From positions 11,641,719 through 11,705,718 of the forward strand of contig CM029383.1 in assembly GCA_017165825.1 (NCBI GenBank): DNA of 64,000 nucleotides. The letters run 5' to 3'. Every line of letters begins with the position of its first letter. The stretch's first letter is position 1. The notes under the pieces were generated by a model. The model made no database searches, was not told where the DNA came from, and was given only the letters and a program-made list of their open reading frames with translations. The position numbers and the translations under genes are program-made. The stretch is from Hepsetus odoe (lineage: Eukaryota > Chordata > Actinopteri > Characiformes > Hepsetidae). Below, piece by piece: positions 22,105 through 32,522 of this stretch.

Positions 22105-22190
22105 GTGAAAAAGCTGTTGTCATTCAGTGGTGATGTGTCCCGATTGGCTGAAGCTGACCACTTCCTGCTGAGACTGGTCAGAATTCCAGG
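22105..22190 (+). pseudogene. fhdc1-like: formin exon, FH2
   Basis: Acceptor TTTCCCAG; donor GTGAGT at 22191. It encodes VKKLLSFSGDVSRLAEADHF and then LLRLVRIPG, matching FHDC1 VKKLKAFSGDVSKLSLADSF. Undamaged. Confidence 0.88.
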
Positions 22191-22721
22191 GTGAGTGTCA
22201 GAGCATGTCTGCATTAGACACTGTGTTTAGAATCACTAATTGACAATGAACTTTTATAAATATTTTTATCTATGTATTTTGTATATTAGTAAGTATCTAG
22301 TATGCTCATCCTCATTCACAATGTGAAAAAGTAAATGACCAACACCAGAGCTGCATGCCACTTTGTAGTTCAATGGGATTTGATCTTACAGACGCTAGCT
22401 GAGTTATATCGCAGTCTACTTGTAGTCTTCAAATCAACAAATACTGAATATTCTTGAGTAGCCTTTAGCTGCCTCACCTGTTGCCGTCTGCTGTATGAGG
22501 AGAACTGCCTGCAAGAGAGAGATCGTGAATAGCCTCTGTTAACTTGTGTACAACACTTCACAGGCATCGTTTATTCAGTGCTATTCTTTAAACACAAAGC
22601 AATCATGGCGTTATAATAAGTTACAATAAAAGAATGTTCCTTCTCCACAATTCCTATTACATCTTTGAATAAGGTGATACATTTATTAATAGGTTTTTTT
22701 TTTTTGGTGTGGTGTTTGCAG

Positions 22722-22821
22722 GTATGAAGAACGACTCAAGAGTCTGCTCCTCAGGGAGGAGTTCAACCCCTTTATAGAGAGATGAAAAACTCCATTGCCA
22801 TCATGACTGCAGCAGCTAATG
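22722..22821 (+). pseudogene. fhdc1-like: formin exon, FH2, one-base frameshift
   Basis: Acceptor GTTTGCAG; donor GTACTA at 22822. The entering frame reads YEERLKSLLLREEFNPFIER then TGA (22783-22785). The frame needed to join the next exon starts one base earlier at 22782 (MKNSIAIMTAAAN). A single lost base explains both. Confidence 0.8.
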
Positions 22822-23023
22822 GTACTATTCCCTTTCATTACCCCCCCCCCCATTTATTTATATATATATTTATAATATATTTATATGGTTTATACATAAG
22901 ATACATTATTATTATATATATTATGCCACACACATGTGTGTGTATATGTATATATGTATGTATGTAAATGTTCTCTAAAAATGTTTGATCATATGATCTT
23001 CTTCCTTAATTCTTAACTTTTAG

Positions 23024-23094
23024 AACTGCTAGTATGTGATGATCTTCATTCTATTATTCGACTTGTGCTGAAAGCTGGAAATTACATGAACGCT
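23024..23094 (+). pseudogene. fhdc1-like: formin exon, FH2
   Basis: Acceptor AACTTTTAG; donor GTGAGT at 23095. It encodes ELLVCDDLHSIIRLVLKAGN then YMNA, the hallmark just before the GGYAGNA motif of FH2. Undamaged, ends phase 0. Confidence 0.88.
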
Positions 23095-23781
23095 GTGAGT
23101 ATGGGCCCTATAGTTCTTGCTTAACCTTACATATACTTAACCAAATCTTCTTTAACAGATCAAATAAAGCTCAAACATTTGTTTGCCTTCAAGTCTGTGG
23201 TGCATATGCTGGCCATGTCTTCCTAAGCTCAGACAGACTTCTCGTTGAGACTTGTGGACACCAGTTAATAAAACTGCATGAACCTTTGTGCTATGTTGCA
23301 CGGTAACGATATACATTGATATATATACATTATATGATACCCATGACCAAGAATATTTCAGTAAAATTATCTGTGACGCTATCTGTAATCATGTAAACTC
23401 AATTATGCCAAGCTTCAGCAGATTATTATGCACTACTGAACTTTCTCACAAAGTTCTCCAACACATTGAGAGTAATTAAGTGTACTCTTAAAATTGATCT
23501 GAATTAAACTGCTAAAATGTAAGTCGAAAATGCATCAACACTGCCTATGTTTCTTTAGATCCATGAACAGGAAGCGAGTACAGACTTTCTAAGAGTAAAT
23601 AGAGAAGATTAAAATATTTGTATGACTAGCACTAGTGAAACAGCCCCATCTCAAATGTCGTGTATTAGCACTTCTGTAGTGTTTTACCTATCTGACATAA
23701 GCAGTAATTAAAATTTTAAGTTTATACTTCCTTAAACAGACTTTTTGCAGTTTTATGCAGATAGCAGAAAGTCAGTTTTGT

Positions 23782-23926
23782 GGATATGGGAGGCAAAACC
23801 TGAGGCAGCTGATTCTATTAGCTTCATCAGTATGAGTACTTCTGGTGAAGACCTCAGTACCTTAAGTTTTATGAATGCTGTTTCATCTTTTCACTTTTCA
23901 GAGAAGCTTGAGAGAAGGCTATACAG
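23782..23926 (+). pseudogene. fhdc1-like: relic of the GGYAGNA/FSEKL FH2 core exon
   Basis: In the right place for the next FH2 exon, base-level echoes occur in order: GGATATG (G-Y), AGGCAA, GCAGCTGATTC (A-A-G-F), TTAGCTTCA (L-A-S), ATGAATGCTGTTTCAT (M-N-L-L-H) and TTTTCAGAGAAGCTTGAG (F-S-E-K-L-E). They are separated by small indels and lie in several frames. A donor-like GTGAGG follows at 23927. This is an inference by eye and needs an alignment. Confidence 0.5.
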
Positions 23927-24483
23927 GTGAGGCTTTTTTAAAAAATGTAATATATCTTTTATTTCTTTTAGTGCACTCTTTGTATGAACTCTTAAGTTGT
24001 TTTTTATTTATTTATTTTTATTATTATTACAGAAACTCATGATTTTACGACTTTACTACTTTAACAGAAGTTTCTTCAGGAGAAATGTTGTAACACGAGC
24101 CTCATTTTTGAAATTCTGCATGCCATGACACCACTTTGTTTTAACTTGGTAAGGCTGTTTACATTGTTAAGCCTATGCCTGCAATGCCACTGTAAACCCA
24201 GGTGAGCTGTTTTCAGTGTTTCAGTTGTATGTGAGGCAGTTTGTAGTTTCAGTATTGAAATGATTGTGCAGAGAAGCTAACTCAACCTTTGCACCATGAC
24301 TCTTACAGCTTGTGGCGAATTCTTGATAAAATTTTTGATTGCATTCTTTTGGACTTAACCCAATCTTGACCAAAACGAGCGTTTTATTTCTAAATAAGAG
24401 TCTTTTAGATTCTGATTAATCAATAAAGTATTTTTTCATCAGTTTTTCTTTGCAGACTGCTACAGGTCCACAGCATGGTGGTT

Positions 24484-24986
24484 GGTTTTAGGCAGGTGTG
24501 GCAAAATGCTGTAAATAAAGAATGCTTTCAGAAATGGAAGTGTTAATCATTTATTTTCATCAATCAACAAAATCCAGTGAATGAACAAAAGAGAAATCTA
24601 AATCAATATTTGGTGTGACCACCCTTTGCCTTCAAAACAGCATCAATTCTTCTAGGTACACTTGCACACAGTTTTTTAATGAACTCGGCTGGTAGTTGTT
24701 CCAGACATCTGAGAACTAACCACACAGATCTTCTGGATAGGCTTCCCGCTATCCTTCTGTTCACATAATCCACACACTGATGATGTTGAGATCAGGCTCT
24801 GCAAATAGTTAGAACTGATGCTGGTTTGAAGGCAAAAGGTAGTAACACCAAATATTGGTTTGATTTAGGTTTTTCTTTTGTTTGCTCACTTTGCATTTTG
24901 TAAATTGATAAAAACGTTTTCTATGTTTATGTCTGCATTCTTGTTTACAGCATTTTTCCACACCTGCCTAAAATTTTGCACAGTAC
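24484..24986. mobile_element. ISRm11-like Tc1/mariner fossil, copy 2
   Basis: The left arm runs from TTTTAGGCAGGTGTGG. The right arm ends CACCTGCCTAAAATTTTGCA plus CAGTAC. The two arms are inverted repeats of roughly 200 bases (for example CTTTGCCTTCAAAACAGCAT against its complement near 24815). It sits where the later FH2 exons should be. Confidence 0.75.
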
Positions 24987-25239
24987 AAAAGTTTTTGTAT
25001 AGTCAATTCAAAATATTTCAATGTTGACAACATTGTTATATTGACACACAATATTTGAGTATAATTTAAACTCCGATGATTTTAAGCTCAAAGTGAAGCT
25101 TTAATCTAAAAGCTTTAAATGCTTTAGATTTGACGATTAATGCTAGTACATTTCATAGCCATCAGTGACTGCACACGCGCCAGATCGCCTAAAAGATTAT
25201 GTCAGAGGACACACTGGTGATACGAGAGTATATTTTCTT

Positions 25240-25960
25240 GCAATTTTCTTCGTTAGCTGTTTATTGAAGCTGTTCAGCTCTAGCTTGTTTTTTGGGTTTT
25301 TTCCCTCCAGCTTTGCTTTCAGTAAGTGAAATCCATTGTTGAATTGAGGTCAGGTGATTAACATGGCAAAACATTTATTCTTTGTCATAAAAAGACTTGG
25401 GTCGCTTTCACATTATGCTTTGTATCATTGTCCAGCTGAACTGTGGAGCTTTTAGTTTTTAAATTTGAAACATATGAGCAATTAATTTAACGTTACATGC
25501 TCTAGAATTTATCCTGCTGCATGTTATCATTTATGTAAGGCAACCAGTTCTGTTGGCAGCCATTTACAGTATGTCCACACCATTACATTACTTTCACCAT
25601 GCTTAACAGATGATGCAGTATGCTTTGCATCATGAGTAATTCATTCCCTACTCCACTGCTGCACTTCCTGGTGTTATGAAGTTAATCGATGACTGTCTTG
25701 TCCATAATGTTGTTCCAGAACAGCCTTTCCTAATCTGACCTTCCTGTTTTATAGCCTTACCAATGACTTGCATTAGTAAATCCTCCGTATTGAGCCCGGT
25801 AGCATATCTCTAACACAACTTAAACACACATACACCTCCTTCATTACTGCAGTTTTTGTTTTTTTCTTCTGAGCTCAACAGTGTATTCTTTTCTATTCTA
25901 AAAAATGTAACACTTGATTTGGGATACCTACTTTTTTGTGATCAATAATGACAATGATCG
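25240..25960 (-). mobile_element. degenerate Tc1-like transposon, antisense
   Basis: It shows the complement of a Tc1-type transposase gene: TTGAGGTCAGGTGATTAAC, ACCATGCTTAACAGATGATG, TGCATCATGAGTAATTC and CTGACCTTCCTGTTTTATAG are stretches recognised from teleost Tc1 copies. No open frame remains. The ends are approximate. Confidence 0.6.
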
Positions 25961-26094
25961 TAGTAAGTCTACATTTGTTTTTTGTAACTTTTTTTTCCTC
26001 AAAGGAAATTAGAAAAATATAAGTTATATGGGGCTGGATTAATGTTAGTAAATAACCAGACAATCTAGAATTCCTAATAGAAACTATTATCTAG

Positions 26095-26904
26095 ACTGTG
26101 TGCGCAATTATTAGGCAAGTGAGTATTTTGACTAGCATTTTTATGCAAATATTCCAACTCCAGGCTGTATAAACTTGAATAATAATTGGCTAATTGGATT
26201 AAGCGGATCTGGTGATGTGTATTTATTTAATGAGGGAGAGTGTGGCCTGAGGAGACCAACTTGTGGAGCAAGGTGTATAATTATTAGGCAGCGTCTTTGC
26301 CTCAGGTAAAATGGTTAGATCAGTAATGGGCACAGAGCTCCATTTCGACTCCGACACCAGCAAGGTGGAGGTGGGGGTACTTGTAAGGGCTGGTGGTTAT
26401 TAAAGATAAGCTAGTTGAACCTTACTGGGTTGAAGATGGACTCAAAATAAAAACCTACTGCCAGTTTTTAGTAAGCAGCGTTTCAGGATCATGATTTATA
26501 TGTGGGATGATGCTCCATTGCATGCATGGAAGTACTCCACTGTGTGGCCAGTAAAGGCTTTAAAGATGAAAGAATAATGGCATGGCCCCCCCTTCCCCAC
26601 CACAGACCTGGGGTAAACCTTTTTGAGAACTTGTGGTTCTTCTTAAATGGATTATTAACTACATCATTTTCAAAGGAGAAAAATAAAACCAAGGGTGATG
26701 AAAATCTTTTGGTTTTCATTTCTAGTTTACAATAACCTAATAAACCCAAATAATGTGCACATAGTTTTCCCTGAGAATGTTCACACTCACATTTGCTTTG
26801 TAAAACATTCAAGTTTCAGGGTTATTAACATTTTGGATTGACTAGCTGGATTTGTTCCAGATTAAAATGAATCCTGAAATACTTGCCTAATAATTGTGCA
26901 GAGT
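26095..26904 (+). mobile_element. mariner-like transposon fossil
   Basis: The left terminus GTGCGCAATTATTAGGCAAG and the right terminus CTTGCCTAATAATTGTGCAG are imperfect inverted repeats. Inside, + strand fragments read DDAPLHAWK and ENLWFFLNG, corresponding to the DNAPCH and NPIENLW blocks of mariner-type DDE transposases. About 0.8 kb, internally deleted and frameshifted. Confidence 0.72.
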
Positions 26905-26989
26905 ATAGAATGAGATCATTACCTGTAAAGTTTTATTTGTATTGATAGTTTTAATCACTTATTGACCTTCACTTGTCTGTGTTGAGCAG

Positions 26990-28172
26990 GAAAATAGAGA
27001 GCGGGAGGTAAAAGAGAGGCAGAGACGCCAACAGAAGGAGAGAGAGGCACTTCAAGCCGGGCAGCTAAGCGCCGCTCTATCGCCACCTGTTCCAGCCACG
27101 AGTCAGATGCTGAGGCATCAGCCCTGGAGTCTGTCTTGACTAGCTTTCTTGCTGACCGTCCAGCACGAAGGAGACAGGCTTTATCTAGGAAAGAGAGCCC
27201 AACTAAACTGTTCAACAATATGAACACTCTGGTAGAAACCTCACAAACAGCCCTAGATAGCCCTGCCAAACCAGAGAAAAAATCTGGCATTTTAAGTGAT
27301 GAACAACTCATGGAACCAGAGCAGAGCTTCCAAACCAAACAGGAAGAGATAGCCAGCACCTTGCACACTCTGCAAACACCAACTAGCCAAAAGAGGGCAT
27401 CTTGCATCGATTGCAAGAGCACTCCAAAAAGTTGTGACCGCAAAACAGGCCGTCGCAGGAGTTTTATTATAACAATGACACTATCATGTCAGCAGAGGAG
27501 AGCAGTGAGAGACATGGCCAAGACAAGAAGCAAAAAGATACTACTCAGGTCCCTGAGTTTTCTCCAAAGACTCAGCAGTACCAGATTAGCTATGACCGTC
27601 TAAATGGAGACCCTGCCCCAGAACATGTTAAAAACATAGACACTTTTTCATCTCCTGTCCGCAGAGACATGCGAGAAGTGGACCTGGCCGTACACAGTGG
27701 CTTTGAGTGCATAAGTTCCTCCTGGACACTTCTCAGCCCCCAAATCTCTCCAAGAAACACACCGAACCGCAGGCACTCCTTCAGTCCAGCTACCAGGGAT
27801 GAGGAACTGGACGATGGTGTGTGGGTGCTGCTGGACACAACTGTACAGAGCAAGCATCCTCTGCTTGCCCACACATGCAGGTCGTACGTTCACAGCATGT
27901 CTACCTCTCTGCTGACACAAGCAGGTGTTGGAGCATCTCAGGCACTGGACTGCCCCTCAGGCATTTCTTTGTTAAGGTCTGCCTCCATGGGCTCTGAAGC
28001 TCCAGTCTCCACCTCTGGCTCACGTTTTGGGGGTTTATTCCAGAGTCGAAACAGTCAAGAACCTCCAATCCTCAAAAGGCAGGAGTCTTCTGCTCTGGTC
28101 ACCTTTTTCAGGCGTTTTGGAGACCGAGGAAGGCCTGCATCTGTAGGGGACTGTGAAAGAGCAGATGCTTAG
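26990..28172 (+). pseudogene. fhdc1-like: formin last exon: end of FH2 and C-terminal tail
   Basis: Acceptor GTTGAGCAG ends at 26989. It starts ENREREVKERQRRQQKEREA in one frame and moves to a second frame at about 27068 (KRRSIATCSSHESDAEASAL). It then moves to a third at a T4 run near 27461 (RRRSF to YYNNDTIMSAEESSERHGQD), ending at TAG 28170-28172. KRRSIATCSS followed by acidic DAE is typical of FHDC proteins. The final frame stays open for about 230 codons. Confidence 0.8.
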
Positions 28173-28468
28173 AGACTGAGAGTTGTGTTTTTACAGTTCT
28201 GTTTTTAGAGTTTTACTCTTGTTACAGACCCCTATTTCACAATGAATTGTGTGGGCCAAGACAAGTGTGGACTTGTTTTGAGATTTGATCATGGTGTCTC
28301 AAGTGAATCCATCAGCCTAAAAATGCATGTTATTTCTCTATTTGTTTTTATTCTTTTAATTTCAAGCTTTTCTTATCATAGCCTATTGGTTTTTATGCAG
28401 TTTACATGTAAAAGGAACACTTGTTCATTTACTCTTTGCTTCTTAAAGCATTTTGTATATTTTTATGT

Positions 28469-28474
28469 AATAAA
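28469..28474 (+). terminator. polyadenylation signal AATAAA of formin gene
   Basis: AATAAA followed by GTGTGGTTGTC, a GT-rich downstream element, about 300 bases after the last stop. Confidence 0.5.
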
Positions 28475-31400
28475 GTGTGGTTGTCCACATTACTCTTTTT
28501 TATTAATGTTTTTGCTTTGGTTTTTTTGCTTTTACTTGCATTCAGACCGTTAGGAATGGTTTTTTTATGGGTGAAAACATCCCAGCATTTGTTACCAAAA
28601 GCAGTGATTGTTGTACACGGGCATTTACATTTATGGCATTTAGCAGACGCTCTTATCCAGAGCGATTTACATGTCCTAATTACAGGACAGTCCTCTGGAG
28701 CAACCCAGGTTGGTGAGTCTTGATCAGGGACCCAGTGGTGGTAGTGCCAGAGGTGGGATTCGAACCGTCCGTAGGCAAGTACCCTACCACTAGACCACTG
28801 CCACCCCATTTATTATTCTTTATGCATTGTTCTTTATGCATTTACCTGAAGAGACTTAAATGCTTCATGCAAATTGCAACATCCTAAGACAGCTCAGGAG
28901 GTTTTGCCAAGAAACAGCAGGAAAGCTTAGTCCTTTTTATTTTTATCATCTATTATTTTAAGCTTTAGATCTGCTCTCACCGAAATCATACTATTCTCTT
29001 CTCCTCTGTATGAGAGTGGATTGGTGATTCTGGGCATTTGATTCTGCTGCCTAGGAAGCGTGTTGTTTACAGTGGCTGTTCTCATTTAGCCAGTGTCACA
29101 GTGAAATAATATCCCTTTGGGGGGGAACCCTGTAAACAGACTCCCCTTTCATGCAGGACCAGTGGCTGTTCAACTCCCTTAAACAGTCATAGGCTGCTTC
29201 TGTTTCTGTAATGTGGTTTAGGAGATAAATTCTTAAAAACTGATCCACAAATCCTGTTTTGTTTTTTTAAATGTTTGTCATAACTGCTTTAAAAAAATGT
29301 CCACCGTAGAGAGTCCGCTACAATTTTATTCAACCAAAAGAGCCCTTGTGGCATCTGTTGACTTAAGTTCTGGGAGGATTTAATCAAATGTACATAAGAT
29401 CCTTCTTGCTGTTTTTCAATCAAACAAGTAGCTGCAACTACATATAAATGAACAGCATGTGCATGATGCTGTTTGTGTGTGTGTGTCTCTTAGAAGGGGG
29501 GTGGAGGCAGATGCAAGAGACTTCAACACGAACAGGAGCAGAGAAGATCGACCTTGGACTGCAAGATCCACATTAGAAGGTGACTTTGAGGACTTCATGC
29601 CAGAACATTTTTTTATTTTATTATTTCTAGTTTTCTAATGTAATGGGTGAGGCTACTTGTTTCAAACAGCAACAACTGATTGTGTGATTTATAAAGAAGG
29701 GTTCAAAGTTTTAGACCTACAAGGACTATGGTGTGTATATATCCTTTCTTCAGAATGCCAAAGTGTAAATGTGTTTGCCAACTGCTAACATTGTAATATT
29801 GCTCATTGTTCAGAAGTATTTTTAATGTGATTAAGTTGACTTGATAAAGTATTAAAAGTAAATAGCTGTTTCAAAAGAAACTGGTTCAAGATTTCCAATG
29901 TCTGTTTTCACATTCAGTATAAGTGGTGTGTCTTTTACACCAGTAGATGTCACCAGAGAAAAAGCAACACATAAATGAGAAGCAGTTTATTAGAGAAATG
30001 TGAAAAATTGCCAAGCACAATTTAATTTACTGAAAGGCATTCCTTGTCATCGAGTCTGACTGATATTGTGCATCACATTCCATACTGATCAGCCACATTT
30101 TTATCGTTTTACTCTTTTTCAAGGGCTGGTAATATTGTGACATCAAGGCTGGATGCTCACTGCCCTGCTGCCCCCTTTGTGCTTTGTGCTCTTTAATGAA
30201 TCCTGTAACAGGACCGTGGTCATGACCAGTTCAGTGTCAAGGTTGCGCAACAGCTGTACCCTAAATTGTAAAACTGTGGCCTAGTAGGAGTGTTTGGACT
30301 TAACCATTTCACCAGGGTTTGATGTCAACACATGTATGAGCTTTTTCACAGAGGGAAAAGGCCTTTTTTTGTTACTTTGGTACCTAGTCAGTAGCACAAT
30401 TTATTTATTTTTTTTCTAACCCAACTACGTCCCACTTGTTTGTTTGCAGGTCAGCACAAAAACACCCATATAGAGGGCTTGGGTGTGATCTCAGAGATGG
30501 CAGTGGAATGATTGGGTATAGATTCAGCCATTTAATTCATGAATCAGATTTGCTTACAAAAACTGTATGTATTATTAAGGAGCATGTCAAGACTATTGAC
30601 TGCTAAACTGATGAAATCCAAACTACAATTTCACTAAAGGAACTCATGAACTGAGTCCTAAAAGGGATTAATTAATGGCGACTTCTGTTCCGGATCATTT
30701 TCCTTCAACCATAATCCCCCTCCGCTGTGGAATTCATGAGCCGGCCTACTTGCCTAAATGAATACTTATCCGGAGGAGCCGAAGTGGAAATTAAACTGGC
30801 AGTAATCGAGAATAAAGAGGGGGTCGGTGTTTGAGTGAATGCAATTTCTGTGAAAGTGGCTGAGGATAGGTCATTTCAGACTTCTTGACAGAAAATATGA
30901 CGGGTAAGTGACTCAATGGGAAGGCATGTTTCAAAGTTTCCTCTTCATTAATTTATTTACATGAGTTTTTGTAGTGACCTGTCTGGCGTTGTTGCTCATT
31001 GTTTTGTTCTTCGGGACAGCCCAGCTCTCCATTTCTCATCTATCCATGTAAAACCCACATGGTGTTAAGGTTAAGAGGTTCTGTTCGTTTTTGGACTTTT
31101 TGCTAAAGATGCTGTTCTGCTTTAAAACTAATGATTAAACAATTGTTTTCCATGCAAGATTTTTCAGAGCCTTCTAGTGTGAATCTTGTCAAATCAACAA
31201 AAATGCCTTTTTGTGATACCTCTGTATTGAATCAAAGGATTTTAGCGACAAATTACTTTCCAAATTACTAATTTCTTTCTGGTCAGATTTGTTAGTAATT
31301 ACATTACTAAGTATTACGTATATTTACTTGGTAATACTTCATGTCTGTCTGTTCACAATACTTAAAGAATATACAGCAAGGCCGGGCTAGGAGGACTTTG

Positions 31401-31879
31401 GTATTACTGCTGTGAATGACCTTTGATCCAGAGATGATTAGGAGAGGCTAAGCTTTGAAATGAGTCTTAATCTTTCAAACTCCTCTAGAATACAAAAGGC
31501 TTGTCTAAGCAAGCAAAGCCAGCTAAGCTTCAACTCCTTTACTATCTGTAATTAGCAGAGCAAGCTTGCATGCTTTGCTGATAATATATAATACTGTTGT
31601 TTTGAGGCTGTTGAATGTTGTGAAACACTGATGTTTGCTGCTATAGTGTTAGCTTGGGTGCCAGACAATTCATCAATAAGAAATGGATTGCTGCCTTTGT
31701 AGACCAGCATATAGACAAGTCTTTGTAGCTCTGGATAGGCTTCCCTCATGTCAACTATGAGTACTTATTCTAGGAGAAAAAATAATAGGAGAAAGCTGTC
31801 TTTTTGTACAAACTGTAAAAAGATGTTATGGTATAATTTGGTAAGTATACACAGAATACTCCCTGCATCCCAATCACTG
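28475..31879. other. intergenic region downstream of formin
   Basis: It contains SINE B at 28619-28807 and otherwise AT-rich sequence. At 30640-30860 base composition is more complex, with GC-mixed words and homeodomain-type TTAATTAATGG cores, which could be a conserved non-coding element. No gene recognised. Confidence 0.55.
28619..28807 (-). repeat. tRNA-derived SINE, family B, well preserved
   Basis: The tail GGCATTTAGCAGACGCTCTT then ATCCAGAGCGA leads. The body holds GATCAGGGACCCAGTGGTGG. The inverted tRNA-like head ends GACCACTGCCACCCC with a B-box complement GGGATTCGAACC. Confidence 0.85.
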
Positions 31880-32300
31880 ATGCTCTAGAGTCTAGACCTT
31901 CACACGCCCACCTCAAGAAATTACTGGAGTAGTCAGTCATTCTCACTTGCTGGACTGAGAGTATTTCATGAACCAAACTACCCAGCCACAACGCCCTGTG
32001 GCAGGAACTCATCCCTGATGAAGAACTAGAGGACTACTAACAGCATCAGCAGTGCTGCGTCAGGTGAACTTTCATCTGTAATTTTCTGCGTAGTGGAGCT
32101 ACAGGTCATGTGTTAATAGAGTGGGCTGCAGAAGAACTGCTGGAGTTTTTAACTAGTATCCATGCGTGCACACACTATGACATACTAGTGTCTCTGCTAT
32201 GCTGAAGAATGACCAACACCCAAAATACTACCTGCTTTCTGTGGGTGGTCTGGGGGGTCCTGATCTTAATGAACGAAGTAAATGCATTAATAACGGATGA
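31880..32300. repeat. dispersed non-autonomous DNA-transposon-like repeat
   Basis: Words such as AACTGCTGGAGTTTTTAACT and GACCAACACCCAAAATACTA, then GGTGGTCTGGGGGGTCCTGA, match a repeat very common in teleost genomes. I recognise the pattern but not a certain class name. Confidence 0.5.
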
Positions 32301-32309
32301 AAAAAAGTG

Positions 32310-32522
32310 AATGTGACAACTCCTCATTGTGAAACGCAGCACCACACAGCGAAATTCACTTCTGCATTTCACCCATACACACACACACAGCAGCCACTGA
32401 AAGCACCTTGGGAGCAGGAAGGGGACTATACCTCGCTCATGGTACCAGGGCAACCTACTGGGTGAGGGAATCGAAGCCACACCTTCTGATCTAGGGAACA
32501 ACCCCAACCACCAGGGCCACTA
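32310..32522 (-). repeat. tRNA-derived SINE, family A
   Basis: The tail CCTCATTGTGAAACGCAGCA comes first. A short CA run, the GGTACCAGGGCAACCTACTG body and a degraded head (CACCAGGGCCAC) follow. Confidence 0.75.

Larger units (their letters stand above)
17105..28474 (+). pseudogene. fhdc1-like: FHDC1-family formin, decaying unitary pseudogene
   Basis: FHDC1 (inverted formin 1) proteins have an N-terminal proline-rich FH1 and an actin-nucleating FH2, then a basic C-terminal tail that binds microtubules. Recognisable exons are 18245-18702, 19709-19770, 21234-21333, 22105-22190, 22722-22821, 23024-23094, a ruined piece at 23782-23926, and 26990-28172. Intact blocks include NSKKSMNIGIFLKQFK, VKKLLSFSGDVSRLAEADHF and LHSIIRLVLKAGNYMNA, clear FH2 matches. 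Damage: FH1 is out of frame with FH2 in the first exon; TGA at 18583-18585; a one-base loss producing TGA at 22783-22785; two frame changes in the last exon, so all three frames are used; and no usable exons for the second half of FH2. Neighbouring arfip2 and trim3 exons have no such lesions, which argues against general assembly error. Splice sites, promoter and a polyadenylation signal (28469-28474) persist, so decay may be recent or transcription may continue. Confidence 0.8.

Noticed and set aside
18583..22785. In-frame TGA codons read as selenocysteine
   Set aside because: FHDC formins are not selenoproteins and both TGAs coincide with base losses and frame changes.
23745..23930. 61-codon open frame as a complete new exon
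   Set aside because: As translated it matches nothing; the nucleotide echoes of an FH2 exon occur in several frames, so it is listed as a relic instead.
26489..26812. 107-codon antisense open frame
   Set aside because: Complement of a mariner transposase fragment.
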